DNA of 64,000 bases, taken from positions 7,007-71,006 of the forward strand of contig PKUI01000170.1 of the NCBI GenBank assembly GCA_002869605.1, in the 5' to 3' direction. Positions 45,611 through 54,660 of the stretch are shown here, in pieces (the stretch's first letter is position 1; each line of letters opens with the position of its first letter). The stretch comes from Desulfuromonas sp. Lineage in GTDB: Bacteria; Desulfobacterota; Desulfuromonadia; Desulfuromonadales; SZUA-401. A program made the translations under genes and the position numbers. The notes below the pieces were generated by a model, which ran no database searches, was not told where the DNA came from, and saw only the letters and a program-made list of their open reading frames with translations.

Positions 45611-46831
45611 ATGCACAGAATCGCCATTACCGGAATCGGCATCGTTTCCTGCCTCGGCAGCGACAAGGAGAGTGTCAGCGCATCTCTGCGCAAAGGACGC
45701 TCCGGGATCGTCATCGATCCCAGGCGTCAGGAACTCGGTTTTCGCAGCCCGCTCACCGGGGCCGTTCAGGGCTTCTCACCCCCCGCAGAGCTGTCGCGCA
45801 AGCAGCGCAAGAGCATGCCCGAGTTTGCCGTACACGCCTATGCCGCGGCGACGCAGGCGATCAATGACGCCGGGCTGGAGCGGGAAGAGATCCAAAATCC
45901 GCAAAACGGCCTGATCTTCGGAGTCGACTCCAGCTGTCTGGCCGCCATCGAGCAGGTCGACACCCTGCGCGAGAAAGGCGAAACCCGCCTCATCGGCAGC
46001 GGCCAGATCTTCCGCTCCATGACCAGTTGCGTCACTATGAACCTCAACACCCTGCTGCAGACCAAAGGGGCCTGCTGGTCGATCAGCTCGGCCTGCTCCA
46101 GCGGCGGGCATGCCATCGGACAGGCCGCCGACCTGATCGCGCTCGGCCGCCAGGAACGCGTCATCTGCGGCGGCGCCCAGGAAATCAACTGGGAATCGAT
46201 GTGCAGCTTTGACGGCCTGGGGGCCTTCTCCATGGGAGAAAACGGCCCAGGAAAAGCCTGCCGCCCTTTCGACGCCGCGCGTGACGGGCTGGTGCCGAGT
46301 GGCGGGGCGGCCGCGGTGGTTCTCGAGCGCTACGACCTGGCCGAATCGCGCGGCGCCACGATCCTCGGCGAAATCAGGTCCTACGCCTTCTCTTCGGACG
46401 GCGAACACCTCTCGGTCCCAAGCCATGGTGGCTTGCAGCGCGCCATGCGCGAGAGCCTGGAACGTGCCGGCCTGAAACCGGGCGACATCGACTACCTGTG
46501 TGCCCACGCCACCTCGACGCCGGCCGGCGACGCCGCCGAGGCCATGAACATCAAAGCGGTATTCGGCGCGGACACCCCCCATGTCTCCTCGCTCAAGTCG
46601 ATGACCGGACACGAACTCTGGATGTCGGGAGCCTCCCAGGTGGTCTACTGCACCCTGATGGCCCAGGGTGGCTTTATCGCCCCCAACATTAACTTCGAGT
46701 CCCCCGACGAACAGACCGAAGGGCTGCGCATCGTCACCGAAACGATCCCCTCGCCGCCGCGGCGGGTCCTGTGCAACTCGGCGGGATTCGGCGGCACCAA
46801 TTCCTGCCTGGTCCTAGACTTCGAACGATGA
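45611..46831 (+). CDS. beta-ketoacyl synthase (aryl-polyene type) 1
   Basis: A 406-residue KS with catalytic Cys162 (ISSACSSGGHAIG), the two His motifs (CAHATSTPAGD and SMTGHELWMSGA) and a normal length. It condenses the growing chain with malonyl-ACP. Start at 45611 gives the usual MHRIAITGIGIVS. Its stop overlaps the FAD-oxidoreductase gene. Confidence 0.92.
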   Translation: MHRIAITGIGIVSCLGSDKESVSASLRKGRSGIVIDPRRQELGFRSPLTGAVQGFSPPAELSRKQRKSMPEFAVHAYAAATQAINDAGLEREEIQNPQNGLIFGVDSSCLAAIEQVDTLREKGETRLIGSGQIFRSMTSCVTMNLNTLLQTKGACWSISSACSSGGHAIGQAADLIALGRQERVICGGAQEINWESMCSFDGLGAFSMGENGPGKACRPFDAARDGLVPSGGAAAVVLERYDLAESRGATILGEIRSYAFSSDGEHLSVPSHGGLQRAMRESLERAGLKPGDIDYLCAHATSTPAGDAAEAMNIKAVFGADTPHVSSLKSMTGHELWMSGASQVVYCTLMAQGGFIAPNINFESPDEQTEGLRIVTETIPSPPRRVLCNSAGFGGTNSCLVLDFER

Positions 46832-48312
46832 ACTACGACTCGATCATCATCGGTGGCGGCATCTCGGGGATGACCGCAGCACTGCTGCTCGCCAAACACG
46901 GCCAGAAGGTGGCCCTGCTCGAGCGTTCGAGCCAGCTCGCCCCGATGGTGCGTGGCTTCAGTCGTGACGGCCTCTACTTCGATACCGGCTTCCACTATGC
47001 CGGAGGCCTTGGCGACGGCGAGGTTCTCGACCGCTTTTTTCAGCACCTCGGCCTGGCGGACAAGTTCGTCAAACAGCCCTACGCCGAGAACGGCTTCGAC
47101 CTCTTTCGAACCCAGGACGCAATCCCGGACTTCGCCTTCCCGTGCGGTTACGCCAGAACCGAGGCACACTTCACGGAGCGTTTTCCGCAAGAACGACAGG
47201 CCATCCAGAACTACCTGGAAGCCCTGCGCACGGAGTGCCGCAGACTCCCCTACCTCAACCTCGAACTTTCCCTCGACGAACAACAGCTGATGGGCGTCCT
47301 CCAGGGCCCCTCCGTGCAGCAGGTTCTCGACGGGCTGGGTGTCACCCCCCCCTTAAGGCAGCTGCTGACGCTACATGCCCTGCTCTACGGCGTTCCTCCC
47401 GAACAGATGCCCTTCACGCTCCACGCCAGCGTGGTCGCCCCCTATATCGAGTCAACCTACGGTATCGAGGGGGGCGGGCGACAGCTGGTGCGCGCCTACA
47501 GCGAGCGGCTTGCCGAGCTCGGGGTCGCTGTTTTCTGCAGGACAACCGTCAGCCGGATTGAACTCGGCAGCAGCGGCCAGGTCACCGCGGTCCAGACCGA
47601 GAAAGGGGAGCGATTCACCTGCACCCGGTGCATCGCCAGCGTCGCGCCCCGCGTGCTGCTCGAACTGGTCCCGGAGAAAGCGTTTCGTCCCGCCTACCGC
47701 AAACGACTTGCCAACCTCAACGAGACCCCATCGGCACATTTGCTGTTTGCCGCCTGCGAAAACGACAGCCTGCTGGAAAAGCGTAACCTGTTCCTTGACG
47801 GCAACGGCGTCCCGTTTACGGATCTCAGCAAAACACCGCTCGCGAAACGTACCCTGTATCTGGCCAGGGCACATGCCGAACCGGGCACCACACCACGTCA
47901 CGGGCTGATCATCATCTGCCCCGCCGACCAGGCCGAAACAGCCGAATGGCAGAAAAGCCGACGCGGCCAGCGCCCCGCCGACTACGTCGCCTTCAAGCAG
48001 CAGACCATGGACGCACTGACCCGGCGCGTGAGCGACACCTGCCCGGAACTCGGTACCCTGACCCCCCTGGCCGGCTCCACACCGCTGACCATGGCCGACT
48101 ACGCCGGCAACCCGGGTGGCGGCATTTATGGTGTCAAACACATGGTCGGACAGTACAACCCCCAGCCGGCAACCCGCATCAAGGGACTGATGCTGGCCGG
48201 CCAAGGGACTGCAGCACCTGGCATCCTCGGGGCGGCCCTCTCGGCCTACCTCTGCTGCGGCCACCTGCTGGGACACGACACCCTTCGCAACGAGGTTAAG
48301 CAATGCAGTTAA
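46828..48312 (+). CDS. FAD-dependent oxidoreductase (CrtI/retinol saturase-like)
   Basis: A 494-residue flavoprotein: N-terminal dinucleotide-binding motif IIIGGGISGMTAALLLAKHG, the FDTGFHYAGG substrate-side motif, and a C-terminal FAD motif (KGLMLAGQGTAAPG). The family includes phytoene desaturases and saturases that act on conjugated chains. Within a polyene cluster it could adjust chain unsaturation. Start at 46828 overlaps the previous stop; it overlaps the next KS gene by 10 nt. Confidence 0.87.
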   Translation: MNYDSIIIGGGISGMTAALLLAKHGQKVALLERSSQLAPMVRGFSRDGLYFDTGFHYAGGLGDGEVLDRFFQHLGLADKFVKQPYAENGFDLFRTQDAIPDFAFPCGYARTEAHFTERFPQERQAIQNYLEALRTECRRLPYLNLELSLDEQQLMGVLQGPSVQQVLDGLGVTPPLRQLLTLHALLYGVPPEQMPFTLHASVVAPYIESTYGIEGGGRQLVRAYSERLAELGVAVFCRTTVSRIELGSSGQVTAVQTEKGERFTCTRCIASVAPRVLLELVPEKAFRPAYRKRLANLNETPSAHLLFAACENDSLLEKRNLFLDGNGVPFTDLSKTPLAKRTLYLARAHAEPGTTPRHGLIIICPADQAETAEWQKSRRGQRPADYVAFKQQTMDALTRRVSDTCPELGTLTPLAGSTPLTMADYAGNPGGGIYGVKHMVGQYNPQPATRIKGLMLAGQGTAAPGILGAALSAYLCCGHLLGHDTLRNEVKQCS

Positions 48313-49529
48313 AACGAGTAGTTATCACAGGGTACGGGGCCATCTCCCCCTACGGGCGCGGCATAACACCGATGATGGAAGGTCTCTACAGAGGCACCAG
48401 CGCGGTTCGCCAGGTGGAGGAACTGGGCCAGGTCCAGGGCATGCGCCCACGAGTCGCCGGGCTGGTCAGCGGAGTCGACCCCAAGGTGATCCCGCGCAAG
48501 CACCGTCGCTCAATGTCGGCCATGTCGATCTTCGCCACCCTCGCCTGCCAGGAAGCCCTGCAGCAGGCAGGCGTCAACCCCGACAACGAGCAGGGCAACC
48601 TCGGCATCTGCTTCGGCTCGACGGTCGGCAGCACCCAGGCGACCGAGGCGTTTTTCAAGGATTATTTTAGCGACCACAGCCTCGAACGCATGAAGTCGAC
48701 GGTCTTTTTCCAGATCATGAATCACAGCTGCGCCGCCAACGTCGCCCAGACTCTCGACATCACCGGGCGCATCATGGCCCCGTCGGCCGCCTGCTCGACC
48801 GGCTGCCAGGCGGTCGGCTACGGTTACGAACAGGTGGCCCTCGGCAAGCAAACTATGCTACTGTGCGGCGGCGCAGACGAGTTCCACCCGCTGACGGCCG
48901 CCACCTTCGATGTCATGCACGCCGCCTCGACCGCCTTCAACGAGTGCCCTCACGCCACACCACGCCCCTTCGACCTCAAGCGCGACGGCATGGTCTGCGC
49001 CGAAGGCGCCGGTGCCCTGCTGATCGAATCGCTCGAATCGGCCGAGGCGCGCGGGGCCACGATCATCGCTGAAATCAGCGGTTTTGCAACGGTTTCCGAC
49101 CCGAGCAACATCGCCAACCCAAACAGCGCCGCCATGGAACGCTGCATGCGCGAGACGCTCAAGGACGCGCAACTTGCGCCGGAGGAGATCTCCTACGTCA
49201 ACGCCCACGCCACGGCCACCGCGCAGGGGGACATCGCCGAAAGCGAAGCAATCTACAACATCTTCGGCAGCGAGACTCCGGTCAGCAGCCTGAAGGGACA
49301 TATGGGACACACCATGGCGGCCAGCGGCGCCCTGGAGCTGATTGCCAGCCTCGAGATGCTGCGCCGCGGCGAACTGGTCCCGACCCTCAACCTCGAGGAG
49401 GTTGACCCGGCCTGCAGCCCGCTGCAGTTCCTGCGCAGCGTCACCCCAAGGCAGGTCAAGGCCATCATGAAGAACAACTTCGCCCTCGGCGGCGTCAATT
49501 CATCACTTGTTGTAAGGAGCATTTCATGA
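48303..49529 (+). CDS. beta-ketoacyl synthase (aryl-polyene type) 2
   Basis: A 408-residue KS: Cys164 (SAACSTGCQAVG), His motifs NAHATATAQGD and LKGHMGHTMAASG. Close in layout to KS1, possibly forming a heterodimer or handling a different chain length. It overlaps the ACP gene (ATGA). Confidence 0.92.
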   Translation: MQLKRVVITGYGAISPYGRGITPMMEGLYRGTSAVRQVEELGQVQGMRPRVAGLVSGVDPKVIPRKHRRSMSAMSIFATLACQEALQQAGVNPDNEQGNLGICFGSTVGSTQATEAFFKDYFSDHSLERMKSTVFFQIMNHSCAANVAQTLDITGRIMAPSAACSTGCQAVGYGYEQVALGKQTMLLCGGADEFHPLTAATFDVMHAASTAFNECPHATPRPFDLKRDGMVCAEGAGALLIESLESAEARGATIIAEISGFATVSDPSNIANPNSAAMERCMRETLKDAQLAPEEISYVNAHATATAQGDIAESEAIYNIFGSETPVSSLKGHMGHTMAASGALELIASLEMLRRGELVPTLNLEEVDPACSPLQFLRSVTPRQVKAIMKNNFALGGVNSSLVVRSIS

Positions 49530-49783
49530 CCGAACAGGAAATCATTGAGCGGATCAACAGCTCGCTAGCCGAGGAGTTCGAACTCGACCCGGCCGACATG
49601 ACCCCCGAGGCCAACATCTACGAGGAACTTGAGCTTGACAGCCTCGACACCGTCGACATGGTCATCGTCCTCGAAGGGGCCTTCGACTTCAAGATCCGCG
49701 AAGAGGAAGCGATTCGTGAAATTCGCACCCTTGGCGACATTCACCGTTTTGTGATCGAAAAGAAGCGTAACCTGGACGCTTAA
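49526..49783 (+). CDS. acyl carrier protein
   Basis: An 85-residue ACP with the phosphopantetheine Ser39 in LELDSLDTVDMV. It is the only ACP gene visible in this cluster, whereas aryl polyene loci usually carry two. Confidence 0.93.
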   Translation: MTEQEIIERINSSLAEEFELDPADMTPEANIYEELELDSLDTVDMVIVLEGAFDFKIREEEAIREIRTLGDIHRFVIEKKRNLDA

Positions 49784-49808
49784 GCCTGCTGTGCCTGACC
49801 GGATCGAC

Positions 49809-50597
49809 ATGTCACTGAAATCGGCCCCAACCGAAACTTCAAGCTTTCCCATCGCGGCCCTCCTGATGAACCTTACGGTCTATCCGCTGATCGTGAGCTG
49901 GACACTGCTCGGCATCCTGATCTTCGTACCCTTGTTCGTCGGCTGCAAGCTGGCCACGGGCTGGAGCAACGGACGCATCATGCGCCTGATCATCTGGATC
50001 TACGGACGCGGCTGGATGTTCATCATGAGCCCGTTCGTGCGTTTCAGCAGCGAGGGGATGGAAAACCTCCCCACACAGGGGCCCTGCGTACTGGTGGTCA
50101 ACCACCAGTCGTTTTTCGACACCTACTGCATGGCGATGCTCCCGATTCACGACATCGTTTTCGCGGTACGCGCCTGGCCGTTCCGCATGTTCTGGTACCG
50201 CAAGTTCATGCTGCTCGCCGAATACCTCGACGTCGAAAGCCACAACTGGGACGACACCCGCACCGCGGCACGCCGGGTCTTTGAAAAAAACAGCTTCGTG
50301 CTGTTCTTCCCCGAGGGGCACCGCAGCCGCGACGGAGAACTACAACGTTTCTACAACGGCGCCTTCTGGCTGGCCGCCGGGGAGAAAGTCCCGCTGGTGC
50401 CACTGTGCATCAACGGCACCGACAGCCTGCTCCCCCCCAAGCGCTTATGGCTGCAGCCGACCACCATCGTGCTGCGCGCCCTGCCGGCCATCGACACCAG
50501 CGCCTACCCGCAGGAAGAAGACGTGCGTCGCCTGCGCAAACTGGTCAAGCGGCAGCTCGGCCAGGCGCTCAGCGAAATCCGCCAGGAGCAACCATGA
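49809..50597 (+). CDS. 1-acyl-glycerol-phosphate acyltransferase-like (PlsC family)
   Basis: A 262-residue membrane-anchored acyltransferase: hydrophobic N-terminal segment, HX4D motif (NHQSFFD), and the FPEGHRSRDGEL glycerolipid-binding motif. It probably moves the finished aryl polyene acyl group onto a lipid headgroup. An alternative GTG start lies at 49791; I use the first ATG. It overlaps the ligase gene by 4 nt. Confidence 0.88.
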   Translation: MSLKSAPTETSSFPIAALLMNLTVYPLIVSWTLLGILIFVPLFVGCKLATGWSNGRIMRLIIWIYGRGWMFIMSPFVRFSSEGMENLPTQGPCVLVVNHQSFFDTYCMAMLPIHDIVFAVRAWPFRMFWYRKFMLLAEYLDVESHNWDDTRTAARRVFEKNSFVLFFPEGHRSRDGELQRFYNGAFWLAAGEKVPLVPLCINGTDSLLPPKRLWLQPTTIVLRALPAIDTSAYPQEEDVRRLRKLVKRQLGQALSEIRQEQP

Positions 50598-51913
50598 CCA
50601 TGAGCCGAGAGATGCGACTTCACCGCCTGCCCGAACTGCCGATGCGCAACCGCGACAAAATCCGCGCCGCACAGCTCACACTGCTGCAGGGTCATATCGG
50701 CTACCTGGCGACCCACAGCCCCTTTTATCGCCGCCGCCTTGACGAGGCCGGGCTCGGCGTACGCGACCTGAACAGCCTCGACGACCTGGCCTGCTTCCCG
50801 CTGACCAACAAGCAGGACCTCGAGAGTGCTGGCAACGAGCTGCTCTGTGTTCCGACCCTGGAGACCGTCGACACCTGCCTGACCTCGGGGACCACCGGCA
50901 AGCCGATCACTCTGCTGCAGACCCGTAGCGACCTGGAGCGGCTGACCTACAACGAGGAGAACACCTTCCGCGCCGCCGGCATCGGGGCCCATGACCGGGT
51001 ACTGATCGCCGCCGCCATCGACCGCTGTTTCATGGCCGGACTGGCTTATTTCCTCGGTCTCGCCCACATCGGCGCCACCTCGATCCGCGGCGGTTCGAGC
51101 AGCATCGCCATGCTCGCCGAGCTGGTCCGCACACAGCGCCCCACTGCGCTGGTCGGCGTACCGACCCTGCTGGCCGCCGTCGCCGCGCGCCTGCAAGGCG
51201 AAGGGGACGACCCGGCCACCAGCGACGTTAAGCGTCTGATCTGTATCGGCGAACCGGTCCGCAACAGCGAACTGCAGCTTTCCCCCTTGGGCGCGCGGCT
51301 GCAGCAGTTGTGGCAGGCCGAAGTCTACGGCACCTACGCCAGCACCGAGATGGCCACCGCCTTCACCGACTGCGAGGCCGGACGCGGCGGGCACCTGCTG
51401 CCCGACCTGATGGTGGTTGAAATTCTCGACGAACAGGGGCAGCCGCTCCCCCCGGGGACCCCGGGTGAAGTCGTAGCGACACCGCTGCAGGTGCAGGGGA
51501 TGCCGCTGCTGCGCTACCGCACCGGCGACATCGCGGTGCTGCATGACGAACCGTGCAGCTGCGGCCGCCAGACCCCACGTCTCGGCCCGGTCATCGGTCG
51601 CAAGGCGCAGATGCTCAAGGTGCGTGGCACCACCCTGTTCCCACCGGCAGTTTTGGCCGCGCTGCAGGAACTCGAAGCGGTCCAGGGGTGTTACCTCGAG
51701 GTGCGCAGCGAATACGACCTCAGCGACCAGCTGACCGTAGTAGTCGGCAGCCGTGATCCGCAGCTGCGGGCCGACCAGGTCGCCGAGCAGATCGCCAGCC
51801 GCACCCGGGTCAAGCCGGAGGTGAAAATCGTCCCCCCCGAGGAAATCCAGCGCAAGACGATACAGCCCGACAAGCGTAAACCTGTCACCTTCTTCGACCT
51901 GCGCCAGAACTGA
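50594..51913 (+). CDS. phenylacetate-CoA ligase-like adenylating enzyme
   Basis: A 439-residue ANL-superfamily enzyme of the PaaK type. The AMP motif is TSGTTGKPI; later motifs YGTYASTEMAT and YRTGDIAVL lead to the C-terminal domain. It is predicted to activate an aromatic acid, most likely the 4-coumarate made by the adjacent ammonia-lyase, onto CoA or ACP as the chain starter. Start at 50594 overlaps the acyltransferase stop. Confidence 0.88.
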   Translation: MTMSREMRLHRLPELPMRNRDKIRAAQLTLLQGHIGYLATHSPFYRRRLDEAGLGVRDLNSLDDLACFPLTNKQDLESAGNELLCVPTLETVDTCLTSGTTGKPITLLQTRSDLERLTYNEENTFRAAGIGAHDRVLIAAAIDRCFMAGLAYFLGLAHIGATSIRGGSSSIAMLAELVRTQRPTALVGVPTLLAAVAARLQGEGDDPATSDVKRLICIGEPVRNSELQLSPLGARLQQLWQAEVYGTYASTEMATAFTDCEAGRGGHLLPDLMVVEILDEQGQPLPPGTPGEVVATPLQVQGMPLLRYRTGDIAVLHDEPCSCGRQTPRLGPVIGRKAQMLKVRGTTLFPPAVLAALQELEAVQGCYLEVRSEYDLSDQLTVVVGSRDPQLRADQVAEQIASRTRVKPEVKIVPPEEIQRKTIQPDKRKPVTFFDLRQN

Positions 51914-51969
51914 ATAGATCAAAACCACTCCGCCAACAAGGCGGGTTCAAGAAAGAGAGAAACAAGATC

Positions 51970-53556
51970 ATGTCTCAACGCCCAACGGTTACCCTGAACG
52001 GTCACGACCTGACCATCGAAGATATTGTCGCCATCGGCGTCGGCGACAAATGCGTCGCGCTCGAAGCAGAAGCGCTTGAGCGCTGCAAGGCAAGCCGCTC
52101 TTTCCTCGAGCGGGAAGTCGCCGCCAAGCGGATCATCTACGGCGTCAACACCTCCTTCGGGCCGATGTGCAACAAAATCATCGAGGACCGCGAAATAGAG
52201 ACGCTGCAGGTCAACCTGATCCGTAGCCACGCCGCCGGCCTCGGCGACCCGCTCAAGCCGTACATAGCCATCGGCGTGCTGGTGGTCCGCCTCAACTCGC
52301 TGGTCAAGGGTTTCAGCGGCGTGCGCCTCGAACTGCTCGAGCACGTGCGCGACATGATCAACCTCGGCATCGCCCCGTATATCCCCTCCAACGGCAGTGT
52401 CGGCGCCTCCGGCGACCTGATCCACCTTGCACACATGGCGCTGGCAATCATCGGCGAAGGACAGGTCTATTACCAGGGCCGTCTGCGCCCGGCCACCGAG
52501 GTCTACGCCGAGGTCGGCATGAAGCCGATGCGCCTCAGCTTCAAGGAAGGGATCGCGCTGATGAACGGTACCAGCGCCATGACCGCGCTGGCCGCCTTCG
52601 CCCTGTTCGGCGCCAAGAAGCTGCTGCGCCTCTCCTGCGTCACCGGCGCCTTCGCCCTCGAGATCTTCGGCGGCATCGACGATGCCTTCGACGAGGATCT
52701 GCATCTGGTCAAGCCCCACCCGGGCCAACTCGACGTCGCCGCGACCATCCGTAACCTGTATACCGGTTCGAAGAACATCACCCTGCGGCAGGACATGCAC
52801 GAGCGGATCCGTGAGCAGGAGACCGACGGGCCGGTATTCGAAACCAGCATCAACGTGCAGGATGTCTACTCGGTACGCTGCACCCCGCAGGTGCTCGCCC
52901 CGGTCGCCGAATCGATCGCCCAGGCGGTACGCACCGTCGAAACCGAGGCCAACTCCTCCAACGACAACCCGATCATCATCCCCGAGAAACAGAAGGTCAT
53001 CCACGGCGGCAACTTCCACGGCCAGAGCATCGGCTTCGCCATGGACAGCCTGTGCATCGCCATGGCGACCCTCTCGACCCTCTCCGAGAGACGCACCAAC
53101 AAGTACCTCGACAAGAACCTCAACGAAGGTCTCCCCGAGTTCCTTATCCCCGGAACCCTGGGATTGACCATGGGCTTCATGGGCGCCCAGTATCTGGCAA
53201 CCTCGACCACCGCCGAGAACCGCCAGCTGGCCGGGCCGGTTAGCACCAACTCGATCTCCTGCAACGCCTCCAACCAGGACGTAGTGAGCATGGGCACGGT
53301 AGCGGCACGCAAGGCCTTCAAGTCGGTGAGCAACACCAAGCATATCCTGACCCTCGAGGTGCTCGCCGACCTGCAGGCGCTCTCGTTCCGCAACGCCGAC
53401 GGGCTCGGCAAGGGGACCGGCGCAATCTACCGTGAACTGCAGAAACACTTCAGCGTCTACGACAACAGTGGCATCTTCCACGACGACTTGACCCGCTTCC
53501 GCAAGCTGCTCTTCTCGAGTCAGCTGTTTGACGATCTGGAACCTTACTGGAGCTGA
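51970..53556 (+). CDS. aromatic amino acid ammonia-lyase (probable tyrosine ammonia-lyase)
   Basis: A 528-residue lyase of the HAL/PAL/TAL family. The MIO-forming triad is Ala146-Ser147-Gly148 (SVGASGDLIHLAHM) and the N-terminal loop is YGVNTSFGPM. At the ring-selectivity position it has Ser86-His87 (NLIRSHAAG), like histidine lyases and like flexirubin-type bacterial tyrosine lyases, and unlike the His-Leu of Rhodobacter TAL. Context (ligase, ACP, ketosynthases) favours tyrosine to 4-coumarate; histidine remains possible. Ribosome binding site AAAGAGAG. Confidence 0.85.
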   Translation: MSQRPTVTLNGHDLTIEDIVAIGVGDKCVALEAEALERCKASRSFLEREVAAKRIIYGVNTSFGPMCNKIIEDREIETLQVNLIRSHAAGLGDPLKPYIAIGVLVVRLNSLVKGFSGVRLELLEHVRDMINLGIAPYIPSNGSVGASGDLIHLAHMALAIIGEGQVYYQGRLRPATEVYAEVGMKPMRLSFKEGIALMNGTSAMTALAAFALFGAKKLLRLSCVTGAFALEIFGGIDDAFDEDLHLVKPHPGQLDVAATIRNLYTGSKNITLRQDMHERIREQETDGPVFETSINVQDVYSVRCTPQVLAPVAESIAQAVRTVETEANSSNDNPIIIPEKQKVIHGGNFHGQSIGFAMDSLCIAMATLSTLSERRTNKYLDKNLNEGLPEFLIPGTLGLTMGFMGAQYLATSTTAENRQLAGPVSTNSISCNASNQDVVSMGTVAARKAFKSVSNTKHILTLEVLADLQALSFRNADGLGKGTGAIYRELQKHFSVYDNSGIFHDDLTRFRKLLFSSQLFDDLEPYWS

Positions 53557-53571
53557 CCCGGAAGGACCTGC

Positions 53572-54036
53572 ATGGCCACTCAACCGCAACTGCCAACCGA
53601 TGTCACCGCCTTCGTGCCGCACCGCAGTCCGATGCGCATGGTTTCGCGCCTGCTCGTCTGCGACAGTGACGATCTCGGCACCGTCGAAGCGGTCATCGCC
53701 GATGACAACCCGTTGCTGCGTGCCGACGGCAGTCTCGAGGAGGTGGCGCTGTGCGAGATCCTCGCCCAGTCTTTTGCCGCCACCCAGGGTTACATCGACC
53801 TCAAAAACAGCCTGGCTGCGGAACGCGGTTTTCTGGTCGGTATCCGCAGCATCGACATTTTCGCCCCGGCCCACCGCGGCGATGTCCTGACCATTAAGGT
53901 CCAGCTGCTGATGCGCATGGAGGGCTTTTACCTGGTCAGAGGTGAAGTCCTGCGCGGAGACGAACTCCTCGCCGAGGGTGAGATGAAGGTCTGGGTGCCC
54001 GAGCTCAAAACAATTCCCGACGGGGAGGACGCATGA
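53572..54036 (+). CDS. 3-hydroxyacyl-ACP dehydratase-like hotdog protein (ApeP-like)
   Basis: A 154-residue hotdog-fold protein beginning with VTAFVPHRSPMRMVSRLL, the opening of FabZ/ApeP-type dehydratases, with LCEILAQSFAATQGY forming the central helix. It dehydrates 3-hydroxyacyl intermediates in aryl polyene synthesis. It overlaps the LolA-like gene (ATGA). A second dehydratase-like protein lies at 57667. Confidence 0.85.
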   Translation: MATQPQLPTDVTAFVPHRSPMRMVSRLLVCDSDDLGTVEAVIADDNPLLRADGSLEEVALCEILAQSFAATQGYIDLKNSLAAERGFLVGIRSIDIFAPAHRGDVLTIKVQLLMRMEGFYLVRGEVLRGDELLAEGEMKVWVPELKTIPDGEDA

Positions 54037-54653
54037 TCCGGCGCACGTTTGCAACCCTGGCAACGTTCAGCCTCCTGATGCTGCTGCCGCTTACGGCTGT
54101 CGCCGACGACGATCAGGCCACCCTCGCCCGCCTGAGGAGTGAGGCGGCCAAACTCGAGACCCTGTCGAGCGACTTCGTTCAGGAGAAGTATCTCGAGATC
54201 TTCAACTACGTGCTCACGGCGCATGGCCGCTTCTACTACCGGCGTCCCGACGCCCTGCGCTGGGAACTGCTCGACCCTGTCAAAACCGGCTTCGTCCTCA
54301 ACGGCGAGGACGGCCAGCGCTGGCACGAGCGGAGCGGCAACCAGGAGAGTTTCACCATCGCCCGCGACCCGGTGATGAACATCGTGGCCCGCGAACTTTT
54401 GGCCTGGACCCGCGTCGATCTCGATGAACTGGTAACCCGCTACACGATCCGGGTGGAAAATCACGACCCGATCCGGCTGCACCTGACACCGCTGACCGAC
54501 ACCGCCGGCTTTCTCGAATACCTGCTTATCGAGTTTGCTCCGCAAGCCGGACATGTGCGTCTGGTCGAAGTCCATGAACCGGGCGGTGATTACACACGCA
54601 TCCGCTTCACCAATACACGTATCAACGAGCCGCTGGCCAAAGAGCTGTTCTGA
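54033..54653 (+). CDS. LolA-like periplasmic lipid carrier
   Basis: A 206-residue exported protein: signal peptide (LLMLLPLTAVADD) and a LolA-type half-barrel (LSSDFVQEKYLEIF, GRFYYRRPDALRWELL). Such carriers accompany MMPL exporters in aryl polyene and related clusters and shuttle the lipid product through the periplasm. The exporter gene starts 7 nt after it. Confidence 0.87.
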   Translation: MIRRTFATLATFSLLMLLPLTAVADDDQATLARLRSEAAKLETLSSDFVQEKYLEIFNYVLTAHGRFYYRRPDALRWELLDPVKTGFVLNGEDGQRWHERSGNQESFTIARDPVMNIVARELLAWTRVDLDELVTRYTIRVENHDPIRLHLTPLTDTAGFLEYLLIEFAPQAGHVRLVEVHEPGGDYTRIRFTNTRINEPLAKELF

Positions 54654-54660
54654 TTTGCCT

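Noticed and set aside
51919..54063. Long minus-strand open frame opposite the ammonia-lyase
   Set aside because: A codon-bias shadow in GC-rich DNA; the plus strand encodes a full MIO-containing lyase and a dehydratase.
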